A stretch of DNA of 64,000 nucleotides from Terriglobales bacterium (GTDB taxonomy: Bacteria; Acidobacteriota; Terriglobia; Terriglobales; Acidobacteriaceae), in NCBI GenBank assembly GCA_035651995.1, contig DASRER010000021.1, forward strand, positions 1 through 64,000, given 5' to 3'. Below the pieces are notes generated by a model. The model worked only from the letters and a program-made list of their open reading frames with translations, ran no database searches and was not told where the DNA came from. Below are positions 46,271-54,867 of this stretch, one piece after another. Positions within the stretch are counted from its first letter, which is position 1. Each line of letters begins with the position of its first letter. Made by a program: the position numbers and the translations under genes.

Positions 46271-47278
46271 CTAATGCAGTGGCACTTCCGTTATGTAAAG
46301 GCGCTGGTCCTTGGAGGTCAGAAAGACAAGATTATCGTCGGTGCCGCAGGCGAACGCGAACCCTGTCTCGAGGGGGGCGCCATAGATTCGGCGGATCTCC
46401 CCGGTCTCAAAGTCGTACAGGGCATAAAGTGCCTTAAACAGGTTCCCCTCCTTGTCTGTTCCGAGGAATTGACCTAACAACAGGCCTTGAGCGACGCTAG
46501 CGGATTCGAGCTGTACGTCGCCCGATGGCGGCTTGAGTGGAAAGCTTCTTGTCACTCTCCCTAACGAGTCGATCACTCGAACCTGAGGACGGATCCGGCC
46601 ACGAACCATGTAGGCCATCCCACCTGGGCCGTGAATCAAATCGCCAAAACGTCTCGTGGAATCTCGAACGTCTGGCGGAAGCTCAGGCTCAATGCTTTCC
46701 TCGGTACTTGGAGGCGATGCCGGCGAGTGCAGCCCGATCTTGCGGATCATCTTCCCCGAGGCATTGAAGAGCGCAGTAAAGTCATGAGGTTTGCCCTCGT
46801 CTTTTGAGAACACACCTCCGGATACAAGAGCGTTGCCGTTGTCAAACACGAAGAGACCGTAGCCATGGACTGGCACGTCCAGACGGACCTTCGAAACGAG
46901 CCCGCCTGTCGTATTGAACTTGAGCAGATAAGAGTCGTCCTTGCTATCTCCGAGTAAGGCGAAGACAGTTCCATCTGGTTGGAGGTCGTAGGAGTACACT
47001 TCACCCGGTGTTACACCCTCGATGTTTGGTGTCGAGAATTCGCCATTCTTGTCACCCTTGGACGAGAGCCGGACAATTGGGGCCAGTCCAGTGTTCGGGA
47101 ATTGATACCCCCTGAAATAAAGATTTCCTTTGTCGTCGCAGCGAACCGGAATCCCTAACGGGCGGGCAAGCTCGGCGGTTGGTGTTCGCCGAACACCAGT
47201 CAGGGGGATCACAAAAACCTGCGCAGTCGTAACGGTAACGAGGGTGACGGCAAGACACGTCAGAAGAGAAACCCGCAT
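46271..47278 (-). CDS. Secreted beta-propeller-like protein, unknown
   Basis: A 335-residue protein with a short signal peptide (MRVSLLTCLAVTLVTVTTAQ). The mature part has recurring strand patterns (GNLYFRGYQF, GTVFALLGDS, GNALVSGGVF, GMAYMVRGRI, GNLFKALYAL), suggesting a six-bladed propeller (NHL/YVTN-like). Its ATG shares a base with the stop of the Cys-rich gene upstream (TAATG), so translation is coupled. The GC content here is lower than in neighbouring housekeeping genes. Confidence 0.65.
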   Translation of the reverse strand: MRVSLLTCLAVTLVTVTTAQVFVIPLTGVRRTPTAELARPLGIPVRCDDKGNLYFRGYQFPNTGLAPIVRLSSKGDKNGEFSTPNIEGVTPGEVYSYDLQPDGTVFALLGDSKDDSYLLKFNTTGGLVSKVRLDVPVHGYGLFVFDNGNALVSGGVFSKDEGKPHDFTALFNASGKMIRKIGLHSPASPPSTEESIEPELPPDVRDSTRRFGDLIHGPGGMAYMVRGRIRPQVRVIDSLGRVTRSFPLKPPSGDVQLESASVAQGLLLGQFLGTDKEGNLFKALYALYDFETGEIRRIYGAPLETGFAFACGTDDNLVFLTSKDQRLYITEVPLH

Positions 47279-47688
47279 TATCGCGCCCCCTCCAGACGCG
47301 CGACCGTCGGGGTCGCTGAGGCGGCGCGAACGCGAACAAACTGGCCGTCGCAGCTCGGGACATAGAAAGTCCCGGCCCAGACGCCTTGTCGCAAACCAGG
47401 GGCATTGTTGAACGTCCCTCCTCCGCCGCAGCGAACGCTCGATTGATACGCATCCCCGACATATTCATTTGAACAGCAGATTTTCCAGTTGTAGGTGCAC
47501 GTCGAACAATTGTGATCAGGGTAACCACAGGTATGAACGGAGATCTGATGCGAACACAGGGTGCAGTTGAAAGTTTGCGGATAGTAAGACGCCGTGCTGC
47601 ATTCGCACGCAGCAGTCGCCTTAGCGGGGGCAGCCATGCAACTCAACAGCGCCAAGAGAAAAGCGAGCAGAAACCCGTGAAGCTTCAT
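47278..47688 (-). CDS. Small secreted Cys-rich protein, unknown
   Basis: A 136-residue protein with a signal peptide (MKLHGFLLAFLLALLSCMAAPAKATA) and eleven Cys in the mature part: Cys28, 30, 42, 45, 54, 61, 64, 71, 72, 87 and 113. This suggests several disulfides or metal binding. A strong ribosome binding site (GGAGG) precedes the start. It overlaps the propeller-like gene by one base. Its promoter has an 11-C tract between -35 and -10. No family is recognised. Confidence 0.65.
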   Translation of the reverse strand: MKLHGFLLAFLLALLSCMAAPAKATAACECSTASYYPQTFNCTLCSHQISVHTCGYPDHNCSTCTYNWKICCSNEYVGDAYQSSVRCGGGGTFNNAPGLRQGVWAGTFYVPSCDGQFVRVRAASATPTVARLEGAR

Positions 47689-47768
47689 CGTGACCTCCTA
47701 GGCTCGATTATCGCGACTTGGCGTCGCGAAATAGGGAAAAGTTCGATCCTGGGATGGCAGGATAGGAC

Positions 47769-47798
47769 ATTGTTGGGGGGGGGGGATACAAGCGTCAA
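47769..47798 (-). promoter_or_regulatory. Putative phase-variable promoter with C11 spacer
   Basis: On the minus strand, TTGACG (47793-47798) and AACAAT (47769-47774) are 18 bases apart; the spacer contains an uninterrupted run of 11 C (47775-47785). A second TTGACG lies 10 bases upstream. Slippage in such a tract would change the spacing between 17 and 19 bases and thus promoter strength. The tract length may also be an assembly artefact. Confidence 0.5.
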
Positions 47799-47888
47799 CA
47801 TGCGTCAACCTCCGCGCACCCGGGCTGGGGTCTGAAATCAGTCCACGATGAATACAATAGCTCTGAGCGCGGGTCGGGTGCAGGGCCG

Positions 47889-48773
47889 CTAGAACATCGC
47901 CGTCTTGTCTACCAGCAGGTTCGTCGCCGGGCTGAGCGGCTTGCCGTCGTTGGCGTGTCGGATCGAAATGCCGCCGTTCACATTGTGCAGCTTGAGTTCG
48001 CTCCCGCCATTGGCGAAGCGGGCCTGCAGATCGTGTCCCACGAAGCGGCCGTGGCGCACCGGCACGTTCCAGTCGTTGCGGATGCTGCCGTTCAGGGTGT
48101 GCGCGCGCACTTCGAGCGACGCATCGGAGGGCAGCGTGACCGCGACTGTGCCGTTCACCGAGCGCAGGTTCAGGGCTTCCTTCGGGACCGCTTCGAACGT
48201 GGCTTCCAGCCTGCCGTTCACCGTGGAGAGGTCGGCGGGGCCACGCAGCCCCGTTGCGGTCACCTGCCCGTTCACGTCTGAAGCGCGGACCTCGCCGGCC
48301 ACGCCGGTGATGTCAATCGGGCCGTTGATGTTTGAAATCTTGTCGAGCCGCGCGGTGCGCGGCACGCTGATGGTGTAGGTGACGCTGGCCGGGTTCTGCC
48401 GGCAGCGGCTGTCAGGATTCTCGCAATCGCTGTTGTGCCACGTCAGGTCGTCGTCGGGGTAGCGCGTCGCCACGGCGACGCGGTCCGCGGTTGCATCCAC
48501 CTCGATCGTGACCTCCTGCAGCTTCTTCTCCGTCCAGGCGCGCTTCACCGCGTCCACCTGGACTTGGTTTTTGTCCCAGCCCACCACCTTGATGCGGCCG
48601 GAGATGTTTTTCAGCGCGAAGCTGCCCCCGGCCGCAAGCGGATAGCTGTGGTGGAACTCTTCGGTGAAGGACGGCTGGCCGCCGTCATCGGCCAGCGCGA
48701 TGGCCGAAAAAGCAATGGCGCAGAGCACCCCCAGCATGGCCCCGGCAAGGGACAGGAGCGAACGGCGATTCAT
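47889..48773 (-). CDS. DUF4097-type exported protein
   Basis: About 294 residues with a signal peptide (MNRRSLLSLAGAMLGVLCAIAFSAIALA) and GGGAG upstream of the ATG at 48773. The mature protein is a long right-handed beta solenoid: repeats such as ISNINGPIDITGV, ASDVNGQVTATGL, LSTVNGRLEATF and LRSVNGTVAVTL carry the VNG core of DUF4097/DUF4098 proteins. Function is unknown, though family members sit near the cell surface or anti-sigma systems. Confidence 0.8.
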   Translation of the reverse strand: MNRRSLLSLAGAMLGVLCAIAFSAIALADDGGQPSFTEEFHHSYPLAAGGSFALKNISGRIKVVGWDKNQVQVDAVKRAWTEKKLQEVTIEVDATADRVAVATRYPDDDLTWHNSDCENPDSRCRQNPASVTYTISVPRTARLDKISNINGPIDITGVAGEVRASDVNGQVTATGLRGPADLSTVNGRLEATFEAVPKEALNLRSVNGTVAVTLPSDASLEVRAHTLNGSIRNDWNVPVRHGRFVGHDLQARFANGGSELKLHNVNGGISIRHANDGKPLSPATNLLVDKTAMF

Positions 48774-48914
48774 GGCGGCTCCCGGCAGCACAACTTTCGG
48801 GCCCGGCGGTTAGACGGCAGGGGAGGGGAAGGGTCAACCGGGGGATGTAGCGCTGCAGCAATGGGTAAGTGCCGGTGCGCTGACCGCCGCGGCCAGGATC
48901 GAAGCAAAAAACAA

Positions 48915-48934
48915 GGGCGACCCGGAGGTCGCCC
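48915..48934 (-). terminator. Intrinsic terminator after the cold-shock gene
   Basis: On the minus strand GGGCGACC (48927-48934) pairs with GGTCGCCC (48915-48922) around a 4-base loop and is followed by TTGTTTTTT. This is a strong Rho-independent terminator placed 22 bases after the cold-shock stop codon. Confidence 0.88.
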
Positions 48935-48956
48935 CTCTTGTTCAACGCCTGCCTTC

Positions 48957-49157
48957 TTAGACGGGCTGAACGTTCTCAGCCTGGAAGCCCTTCGGTCCCT
49001 TGGTCACGCTGAACTGCACGGTCTGGCCTTCCTGGAGGGAGCGGAAGCCGCTCGCCTGGATGGCCGAGAAGTGCACGAAAACGTCTTCGCCGCTCTGGCG
49101 CGTGATGAAACCGTAACCCTTGGCGTCGTTGAACCACTTTACTGTTCCTTGTTCCAT
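48957..49157 (-). CDS. csp: Cold-shock-domain protein
   Basis: A 66-residue CSD protein. The RNA-binding motifs RNP1 (KGYGFITR) and RNP2 (VFVHFS) are intact, and the start [14 protein letters not shown] is typical. It binds single-stranded RNA and DNA and prevents secondary structure formation. A candidate TATGAT box at 49277-49282 would give a leader of about 110 bases, as in thermosensing cspA leaders; this is inferred only. Confidence 0.97.
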   Translation of the reverse strand: MEQGTVKWFNDAKGYGFITRQSGEDVFVHFSAIQASGFRSLQEGQTVQFSVTKGPKGFQAENVQPV

Positions 49158-49276
49158 TGTTTCTCGTTTCTGTATTGGATTTTGCGGTGATCAGATCGGG
49201 CTAAAGGCAGGGTTGCTCAGCAGGTCAGTGCTTTTGCAGCTTGCGTTTCAGACTCGGTGTGTTCAATCGCAAGTAC

Positions 49277-49282
49277 ATCATA
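49277..49282 (-). promoter_or_regulatory. Candidate -10 box for the cold-shock gene
   Basis: On the minus strand TATGAT lies about 120 bases upstream of the cold-shock start. The -35 region is weak (TGGCAG at 17-base spacing). The implied leader length is like other cold-shock genes. Confidence 0.25.
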
Positions 49283-49397
49283 CACGTTTCGGCCGTGCGC
49301 TGCCAGTGAATCTTTGCAGCAGCGGCGGAGCACTGACAATGCGGGGTTTGGGAACATGCGGTTCGATTCCTCAGCGGGCCGGCACTGCGGCCGACCT

Positions 49398-49754
49398 TTA
49401 CTTCACCAGCCGGGCCACCCGCTCCACCAGATCCTCAGGCGCCTGGCGCGGCAGAATTGTTTTTCCTTCGAACGACACGGCGCATAGGTGCTGGTCCTCG
49501 TCCATCAGCAAGGCAATTCTCAGTTGGGGATGTTCGGAGCGGATCTGCGCCATCAGCACAAAGGTTGACGCGGGTGTCGGGCCCAGTCCGAGCAGCAGCA
49601 GGTCCGGCCGGCGGCTGCGGCACTCACGCTGCGCTTCCGCCGCGGTGGCGCATTGCACGTCGTAACCGTGCGTGCCCAGCACGATCGCTCTGGCGTTGCG
49701 CGTGCGCAGATTCCCGTCAACCAGCAGGATCGTGACCGCCGCGGCAGCGCTCAT
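49398..49754 (-). CDS. Degenerate receiver-domain protein lacking phospho-acceptor
   Basis: A 118-residue protein from the ATG at 49754 (a GTG at 49772 is possible). It follows the CheY fold (VTILLVDGN start, LLLLGLGP, EGKTILPRQAPEDL), but the phospho-acceptor position in the LLLLGLG strand is Gly and the acidic pair is reduced to one Asp. It is therefore a pseudo-receiver. It lies directly behind a second receiver-like gene, three bases apart. Confidence 0.75.
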   Translation of the reverse strand: MSAAAAVTILLVDGNLRTRNARAIVLGTHGYDVQCATAAEAQRECRSRRPDLLLLGLGPTPASTFVLMAQIRSEHPQLRIALLMDEDQHLCAVSFEGKTILPRQAPEDLVERVARLVK

Positions 49755-49756
49755 GC

Positions 49757-50299
49757 TCACTTCGTCTCCCACAAGCGTGCCAGCCGAATGTGAGCGGCAT
49801 CGAGGTCTTGGTTCTTGCTTCGCGCTCGCGCGCGCAAACGAGGGCCCAGCGCCGCGATCCGTTGTGCCGCTTCGCGCAAGCTGCCGTCGGCAGCGCGATC
49901 GCGCGCTGCAGACGCCAGCGCACTCTGGAGGTGTTCGGGCGTCTCGCGTACCGGTGCGTGCTCCTCCGGCTGCGGCTCGTGCTTGCGCACGATGAAAGGG
50001 CGCGTAGCGCGATAAAAGCCAATCCGCTGGCCCGGCGATTGCTCCTGCACGTAGCGATAGAATGCGGTGACCAGATCGTCGGCCCCGAGCATGTCAATCA
50101 GGATGAGCTGGTACATCTTCGGCTGCCAGAGGGCATAGGCAGACACGCCATCACGGGCGCAATCCACCACCAGGCCGCAGCGCCGCATGCCTGCCGCGCG
50201 GCCAGATTGGCGCTGGGAGTTGCCGTCAACCAGTAGTACTGCCGCCTTTTTCCACGGGATCGGGGGTAGTAGCTGGCTGGCCGTCATGGTCGAGTCCAT
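49757..50299 (-). CDS. Receiver-like protein with basic C-terminal extension
   Basis: A 180-residue protein from the ATG at 50299 (AAGGAG upstream). The receiver part (about 18-105) keeps the LILIDML Asp but lacks the conserved Thr-Lys pair in the usual places. A C-terminal helical region rich in Arg/Ala follows, with ARDRAADGSLREAAQRI. Such a layout resembles orphan response regulators with altered signalling. It precedes the second degenerate receiver. Confidence 0.7.
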   Translation of the reverse strand: MDSTMTASQLLPPIPWKKAAVLLVDGNSQRQSGRAAGMRRCGLVVDCARDGVSAYALWQPKMYQLILIDMLGADDLVTAFYRYVQEQSPGQRIGFYRATRPFIVRKHEPQPEEHAPVRETPEHLQSALASAARDRAADGSLREAAQRIAALGPRLRARARSKNQDLDAAHIRLARLWETK

Positions 50300-50489
50300 C
50301 GTTGCTCCTTCCGCGCAGCTCTTCCGGCTGCGACAGGCTGGTTGGGTTCGGATTGCTGTCGTCGTCGCCGGCGCGTCCCGCCAGCCGGTTTTCGCGGCGT
50401 TCCTGCTTGCGGCGGGCCTTCTCGCGCTGGCGCTCCTGGCGGGCCAGCTCTTTGCGGCGTTTGAGAGCACTGGGATGCGATGGAGACAC
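50226..50489 (-). CDS. Possible small basic protein overlapping the receiver gene
   Basis: From the GTG at 50489 (GGAAAGGA upstream) an 87-residue protein could be made: SPSHPSALKRRKELARQ followed by a run of Arg/Lys/Glu residues, then an acidic tail. The basic helical start looks like a real small-protein family, but the C-terminal 25 codons overlap the next gene in another frame, so the end is uncertain. Confidence 0.4.
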   Translation of the reverse strand: MSPSHPSALKRRKELARQERQREKARRKQERRENRLAGRAGDDDSNPNPTSLSQPEELRGRSNDGLDHDGQPATTPDPVEKGGSTTG

Positions 50490-50842
50490 GTAGGTCCTTT
50501 CCTGCCGGTCTTGCGGCACATGCGGAGTTGGGCCCGCCGTCGGCCGCGCACACTGACGTTGAACTTGGATCGGTCTGATCGCGCAAGAAGCCGGGCGTCG
50601 AGAAGTGCACGGCGCGGGAAGTTGCGAAAGGAGACTATGGTTACTATACGCTGAACTTCGGCCTCGCGACGGACTGTTTTCGATTCTTTCGCTTCTCGTG
50701 GATTGTGGTGCAAGGCTCGTTTCACGCGGGCCACACTGTCGCACGACGTGAGCTGGCGGTTCTTGTTTCGTGAATTGACGCGCCCTGTGCCGATTCCCTA
50801 GACTGTCCTTCTGGTTGCGGCTGTGTGCCGCCTCGAGGCGCA
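50490..50842. other. Intergenic stretch containing the nuoB promoter
   Basis: No gene is supported. Apart from the promoter-like pair at 50775-50804 nothing stands out. The stretch lies between divergent genes and probably holds control sites for both. Confidence 0.45.
50775..50804 (+). promoter_or_regulatory. Putative promoter of nuoB
   Basis: TTGACG at 50775-50780 and TAGACT at 50799-50804 are 18 bases apart and lie 39 bases before the nuoB ATG. Both boxes match the sigma-70 consensus in at least four of six positions. Confidence 0.45.
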
Positions 50843-51403
<561 letters not shown>

Positions 51404-51475
51404 CTGCTGGCTGCGGGCGAATCCTCCGGGTCTCTGTGGTGGGTTTTAGCCAGCAGCCAGGAGCCAGCAGCCCTT
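51404..51475. repeat. Intergenic inverted word repeat (CTGCTGGCTGC type)
   Basis: CTGCTGGCTGCGGGC immediately after nuoB is answered by GCCAGCAGCCAGGAGCCAGC. The word is shared with the spacer at 32629-32722. It could serve as a terminator for nuoB. Confidence 0.55.
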
Positions 51476-51663
51476 GCCTGTCCGTTTCCGGACACCTCGA
51501 TCCGCCAGCGAACACGGCTGGACCCAAGCTGGTGCGGCCCGTCCCAATCCAGTTGTTTATTTCCAGCGACATAGCTTAAATGCGGTTGGCATACCCGTTG
51601 CGGGAACCTCGGGCGCATTTTCGCCGTAGTTGGATCAGCAGCGGTCTGCAAAGGAGGACGAGC

Positions 51664-52269
51664 ATGAACCCGCGCTCACTTCGTCCGATAGGCTCCTCGA
51701 GATTTGTGGCCGCCCTCGCCGTTGCGTGCGTTGCTTTCGGCAGCGTTTTGCCCGCCTCATCGGAGGGCACGCCGCCGTGCAAGGACAGCGCCGCGCAGAT
51801 GAAGTCTGACCGCGCCCGGGCGCGCGCCCTCACCGCATCGCTGCGCCGGCGAGACGTTTCCCCCGCCGCCGTCCGCGAGGCCCTTACGGCGACCGAGGAA
51901 TTCAAGTCCGACTACGACCGCGCCAGCGTGCTGGTGGGGATTGCCCGCACGCGCATGCTCGACGACCGCATGGTGGAAGCCTACCTGGACGCAAGCGCCG
52001 CCATGCGCTCCGATTCCGACCGCGCCCGCACGTATCTGGCTGTGCTCGGCGCAGTGGAACTGAGCGAGCCGCGCCTGATCAGCCTGCTGCGCTCGGCAAG
52101 CAGCCTTCACTCCGACTACGACCTGGCGCGCGTGCTGATTTCTGTTCGCGGACGCTACTCCATCGAAGGCATCACCCGCATGGCCTACCTGCAGGCCGCC
52201 GACAACATCCAGTCCGACCGCGAGCGCAACCGCGCCCTGGCTGGCGTGCGCCGGTTCGCCGATATGTAG
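51664..52269 (+). CDS. Exported 34-residue helical-repeat protein
   Basis: A 201-residue product with a signal-like N-terminus (residues 13-32). A Ser-Asp motif recurs at residues 48, 82, 116, 150 and 184, always 34 apart, each within a helix such as KSDYDRASVLVGIA or HSDYDLARVLISV. The 34-residue period is that of TPR-like helical hairpins, so a superhelical scaffold is likely. The start has GAGGACGAGC upstream. Partners are unknown. Confidence 0.75.
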   Translation: MNPRSLRPIGSSRFVAALAVACVAFGSVLPASSEGTPPCKDSAAQMKSDRARARALTASLRRRDVSPAAVREALTATEEFKSDYDRASVLVGIARTRMLDDRMVEAYLDASAAMRSDSDRARTYLAVLGAVELSEPRLISLLRSASSLHSDYDLARVLISVRGRYSIEGITRMAYLQAADNIQSDRERNRALAGVRRFADM

Positions 52270-52279
52270 CCGCTCCAAT

Positions 52280-52385
52280 TGCTGAAGTGCGGTTTCGCCG
52301 AATTTGGCCGCCAAATGGGTCTTCCAGTTCCGCAATTTCGGCAGTTCGGCACTTCCGCAATTCCAGCCCAATCCGCGCGAATACC
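52280..52385. repeat. Intergenic word repeat (CCGCAATTTCGGCAGTTCGGC type)
   Basis: GCGGTTTCGCCGAATTTGG and GTTCCGCAATTTCGGCAGTTCGG are related words, partly inverted. They match those at 54225 and 54868. The tract ends just before the Rieske gene. Confidence 0.45.
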
Positions 52386-52404
52386 AGCAGCTACAATTGC
52401 CCGT

Positions 52405-52710
52405 ATGGCCCTGGTGCGCATCGGCAGCAGGTCCGACATGCCGCCTGACGGGATGGCGCGCGAGTTCACCGTAGGCGAAAAGGTGGTCTGCGTCGCCAAT
52501 GTCGAAGGAAGGCTCTCGGCGATGGACAACGTGTGCCTGCATCGCGGCGGGCCGCTGGGCCAGGGCGTGGTGACGGGCGGCAAGGTGATCTGTCCGTGGC
52601 ACGGCTGGGCCTGGGACCCGCAGACCGGCGAGGCGGCCCACGCGCCGCAGATTCGCGTGGCGATTTATCCGCTCAAGGTCGAAGGCGACGACGTATTCGT
52701 GGAGGTTTGA
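52405..52710 (+). CDS. Rieske [2Fe-2S] ferredoxin-type protein
   Basis: A 101-residue soluble Rieske protein. The cluster ligands lie in CLHRGGPLG and CPWHGW, matching the CxH...CxxH pattern of NirD-like and dioxygenase ferredoxins. It would pass electrons to an oxygenase or reductase; no partner gene is adjacent. Length and fold are typical for this small form. Confidence 0.9.
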   Translation: MALVRIGSRSDMPPDGMAREFTVGEKVVCVANVEGRLSAMDNVCLHRGGPLGQGVVTGGKVICPWHGWAWDPQTGEAAHAPQIRVAIYPLKVEGDDVFVEV

Positions 52711-52973
52711 AAGCAGTTGTCCGTTGCCGGTTGTCAGCGCCCGCGTCCCGACGGGACGGGGTTTTTGTCTGGCTTGCTGTTCCGGGCGCTGAAGCGCCGC
52801 GATGTTCTCCTTGCCCCCGGCGACGGCCTTCGCCGGTGGACTACCAGGCCGCATTCGGAGGAAAGCCGTGAGCCGACATCGGAAAGCGGCGGAGAGCGGA
52901 AAGCGAAGGGCGGAGAGGGCAGAAAGCGGAAAGCGCTTTTCCTGAGGCCGGAGAACCGGGAACTGAAAACTGG

Positions 52974-53360
52974 TTACTCGTCCTTATACATGTACTTGAT
53001 GCAGGCCTTGTAGATGAGCAGGTTGGGCTGGCCGCCGGTACGGTTCACCTTGATGCAGGCGCGGTCGTACCACTCGATGACGCCGTGGATCTGCTCGCCG
53101 TCTTTCAGCACGATGGTCATCGGCGTCTTGGCCTGCATCTGCTTCTGGTAGTAGAAGTTCTCAGCGTGGGTCTGGTCGGGAGGCGGGGACTTTTTGGGGC
53201 CGGCGGGACGCTCGCCACGTTCAGCCCGCTCGGGCCGCTCCCGGCGCTCAGCGGGCGCGGCATGTTCGCGCGTCAGCGACGGACGGATCAGCTTGCGGTT
53301 GGCAAACGTTTCGGGCTCGGTTGCCCGGCCGACCGCGGCGGCGTCAACGGATTCCTTCAT
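52974..53360 (-). CDS. Divergent Hfq-like RNA chaperone with N-terminal extension
   Basis: A 128-residue protein. The C-terminal 65 residues (about 62-128) follow the Sm fold of Hfq: [39 protein letters not shown] and [11 protein letters not shown], aligning with the E. coli VYKHAISTV strand. The invariant YKH motif is YKA here. The N-terminal 60 residues are highly charged and unstructured, an unusual addition. It probably binds RNA; the divergence makes the exact role uncertain. Confidence 0.72.
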   Translation of the reverse strand: MKESVDAAAVGRATEPETFANRKLIRPSLTREHAAPAERRERPERAERGERPAGPKKSPPPDQTHAENFYYQKQMQAKTPMTIVLKDGEQIHGVIEWYDRACIKVNRTGGQPNLLIYKACIKYMYKDE

Positions 53361-53507
53361 CCCTCATTCACTCCCAACGGCGGCGACCAAGCCGCGAACA
53401 CGGCAGCCTGCTGCTCCGCTTTCGCTTTTGCCGGAAACAGGACCGGGTGTTCCGTCCTGAAGTTGCAGTGATTGGCTCGGCTTGTTCTTTACCGTACCAC
53501 AGACGGA

Positions 53508-53658
53508 AGCAGTTGTCAGTTGCCAGTGGTCAGTTGCCAGAAGGCATTTGGCACTTAGCACTTGGCATTCGGCCACGGAACGGTGCATCAAGGACCTGCC
53601 CGGCCAAATGCCAATACCATGGGCTGATTGCCCTTTTCCGGCAACCGGCAACCGGCAA
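53508..53658. repeat. Intergenic inverted word repeats (AGTTGCCAG and GGCATTTGGC types)
   Basis: Two nested sets: AGTTGTCAGTTGCCAG on the left is answered by CCGGCAACCGGCAACT on the right, and inside it GGCATTTGGCACTTAGC is answered by GGCCAAATGCCAA. The structure lies between the Hfq-like gene, transcribed away, and the end of dcd. Confidence 0.6.
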
Positions 53659-54213
53659 CTAGAGTTTCGGCAGCACAATCCCTTTTTGCGCCTGGTACTT
53701 GCCTTTGCGGTCGGCGTAGCTGGTCTCGCACGGCTCGTCGGACTGGAAGAACAGGATCTGGCACAGTCCTTCGTTGGCGTAGATACGCGCCGGCAGCGGC
53801 GTGGTGTTCGAGATCTCCAGCGTCACAAAGCCCTCCCACTCCGGCTCGAAGGGCGTGACGTTCACGATGATGCCGCAGCGCGCGTACGTGCTCTTGCCCA
53901 CGCAAACGGTGAGCACGTCGCGCGGAATCTTGAAGTACTCCACCGAGCGCGCCAGCGCGAACGAGTTGGGAGGAACGGTGGCGATGTCGCTCTGAATGGT
54001 GACGAAGGAGCGTTCGTCGAACTTTTTGGGATCCACCACGGTGGAGTTCACGTTGGTGAAGATCTTGAACTCGTCGGCCACGCGCAGGTCGTAGCCATAG
54101 GACGAGAGGCCGTAGGAGATCACGCCCTCGCGCACCTGCTTCTCCGAGAACGGGTTGATCATGTCGTGCTGCAACGCCATCTGGCGGATCCAGCGGTCGC
54201 TCTTGATGGACAT
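53659..54213 (-). CDS. dcd: dCTP deaminase
   Basis: A 184-residue homotrimeric enzyme that makes dUTP from dCTP for thymidylate synthesis. The start ATG at 54213 has AGGAG upstream. Family signatures are the active-site [10 protein letters not shown] and the TLEISNTT segment with the catalytic Glu, with [10 protein letters not shown] near the C-terminus. Length is typical. It appears to be a single-gene unit. Confidence 0.95.
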   Translation of the reverse strand: MSIKSDRWIRQMALQHDMINPFSEKQVREGVISYGLSSYGYDLRVADEFKIFTNVNSTVVDPKKFDERSFVTIQSDIATVPPNSFALARSVEYFKIPRDVLTVCVGKSTYARCGIIVNVTPFEPEWEGFVTLEISNTTPLPARIYANEGLCQILFFQSDEPCETSYADRKGKYQAQKGIVLPKL

Positions 54214-54224
54214 GGGTCTCCTGT

Positions 54225-54262
54225 CAGTGCCGAATTGCCGGGCTGCGGAATTGCCGAATTGA
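54225..54262. repeat. Intergenic word repeat (GCCGAATTGCC type)
   Basis: TGCCGAATTGCCGGGCTGCGG and GGAATTGCCGAATTG are tandem degenerate copies of one word just upstream of dcd. The same word makes the larger inverted repeat at 54868-54953. Confidence 0.45.
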
Positions 54263-54595
54263 GGGGCGCTCAACCGTCTTCCTCGCGAAGGGCGACTCGG
54301 TGTGGGTGGTTGACCTGCATCTTACGGGCGCGGATCGCGAGAGGGAAGCCGTCGGTTGTGGAAAACACGGCCGTGAGCATTTAGCGCTTGCCATTTGGCC
54401 GTGCAACTCCCTGCCGGGCTGCTCAGGGGAAATGCCGACTGCTAGTGACTGAGTGCGCCGCGGCGCGAAGTGTGTTGTCGTTGACTTTTCCTCTCGCCCT
54501 CCTCTACCATCCCGCCTTCGACCCGTTGACGTTTGTGCGACAATGACTTAGCGGCAACCCGGGCCTGCGCTCGGGGCCGGATTGGGAGAGGCTGC

Positions 54596-54865
54596 GTGAT
54601 CAAGCTCGACATCATCAACGAAGTTGTCGGCAAGACCGGCATCACCAAGACGAAGGCGGAGCAGGCCGTTGAAACCGTCTTTGAGAGCATGAAGAAGGCG
54701 CTGGCGCACGGCGATCGCATTGAACTGCGCGGCTTTGGCGTCTTCAACGTGCGGCCGCGCAAGACCGGCATCGGGCGCAACCCGCGCACGGGCGCCGAAG
54801 TCAGCATTCCTCCCGGCAAGGCCGTGCGCTTCAAGCCGGGCAAGGAGTTACAGTCCATCGATTAG
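54596..54865 (+). CDS. HU-family DNA-binding protein, second paralogue
   Basis: An 89-residue nucleoid protein that starts at a GTG (54596) preceded by GGGAGAGG. It has the HU/IHF layout: KLDIINEVV start, RGFGVFNVR, GRNPRTGAEVSIP arm and RFKPGKEL end. It differs from the protein at 12079 by about half of its residues, so they may bind different sites or act as heterodimers. Confidence 0.94.
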   Translation: MIKLDIINEVVGKTGITKTKAEQAVETVFESMKKALAHGDRIELRGFGVFNVRPRKTGIGRNPRTGAEVSIPPGKAVRFKPGKELQSID

Positions 54866-54867
54866 TT

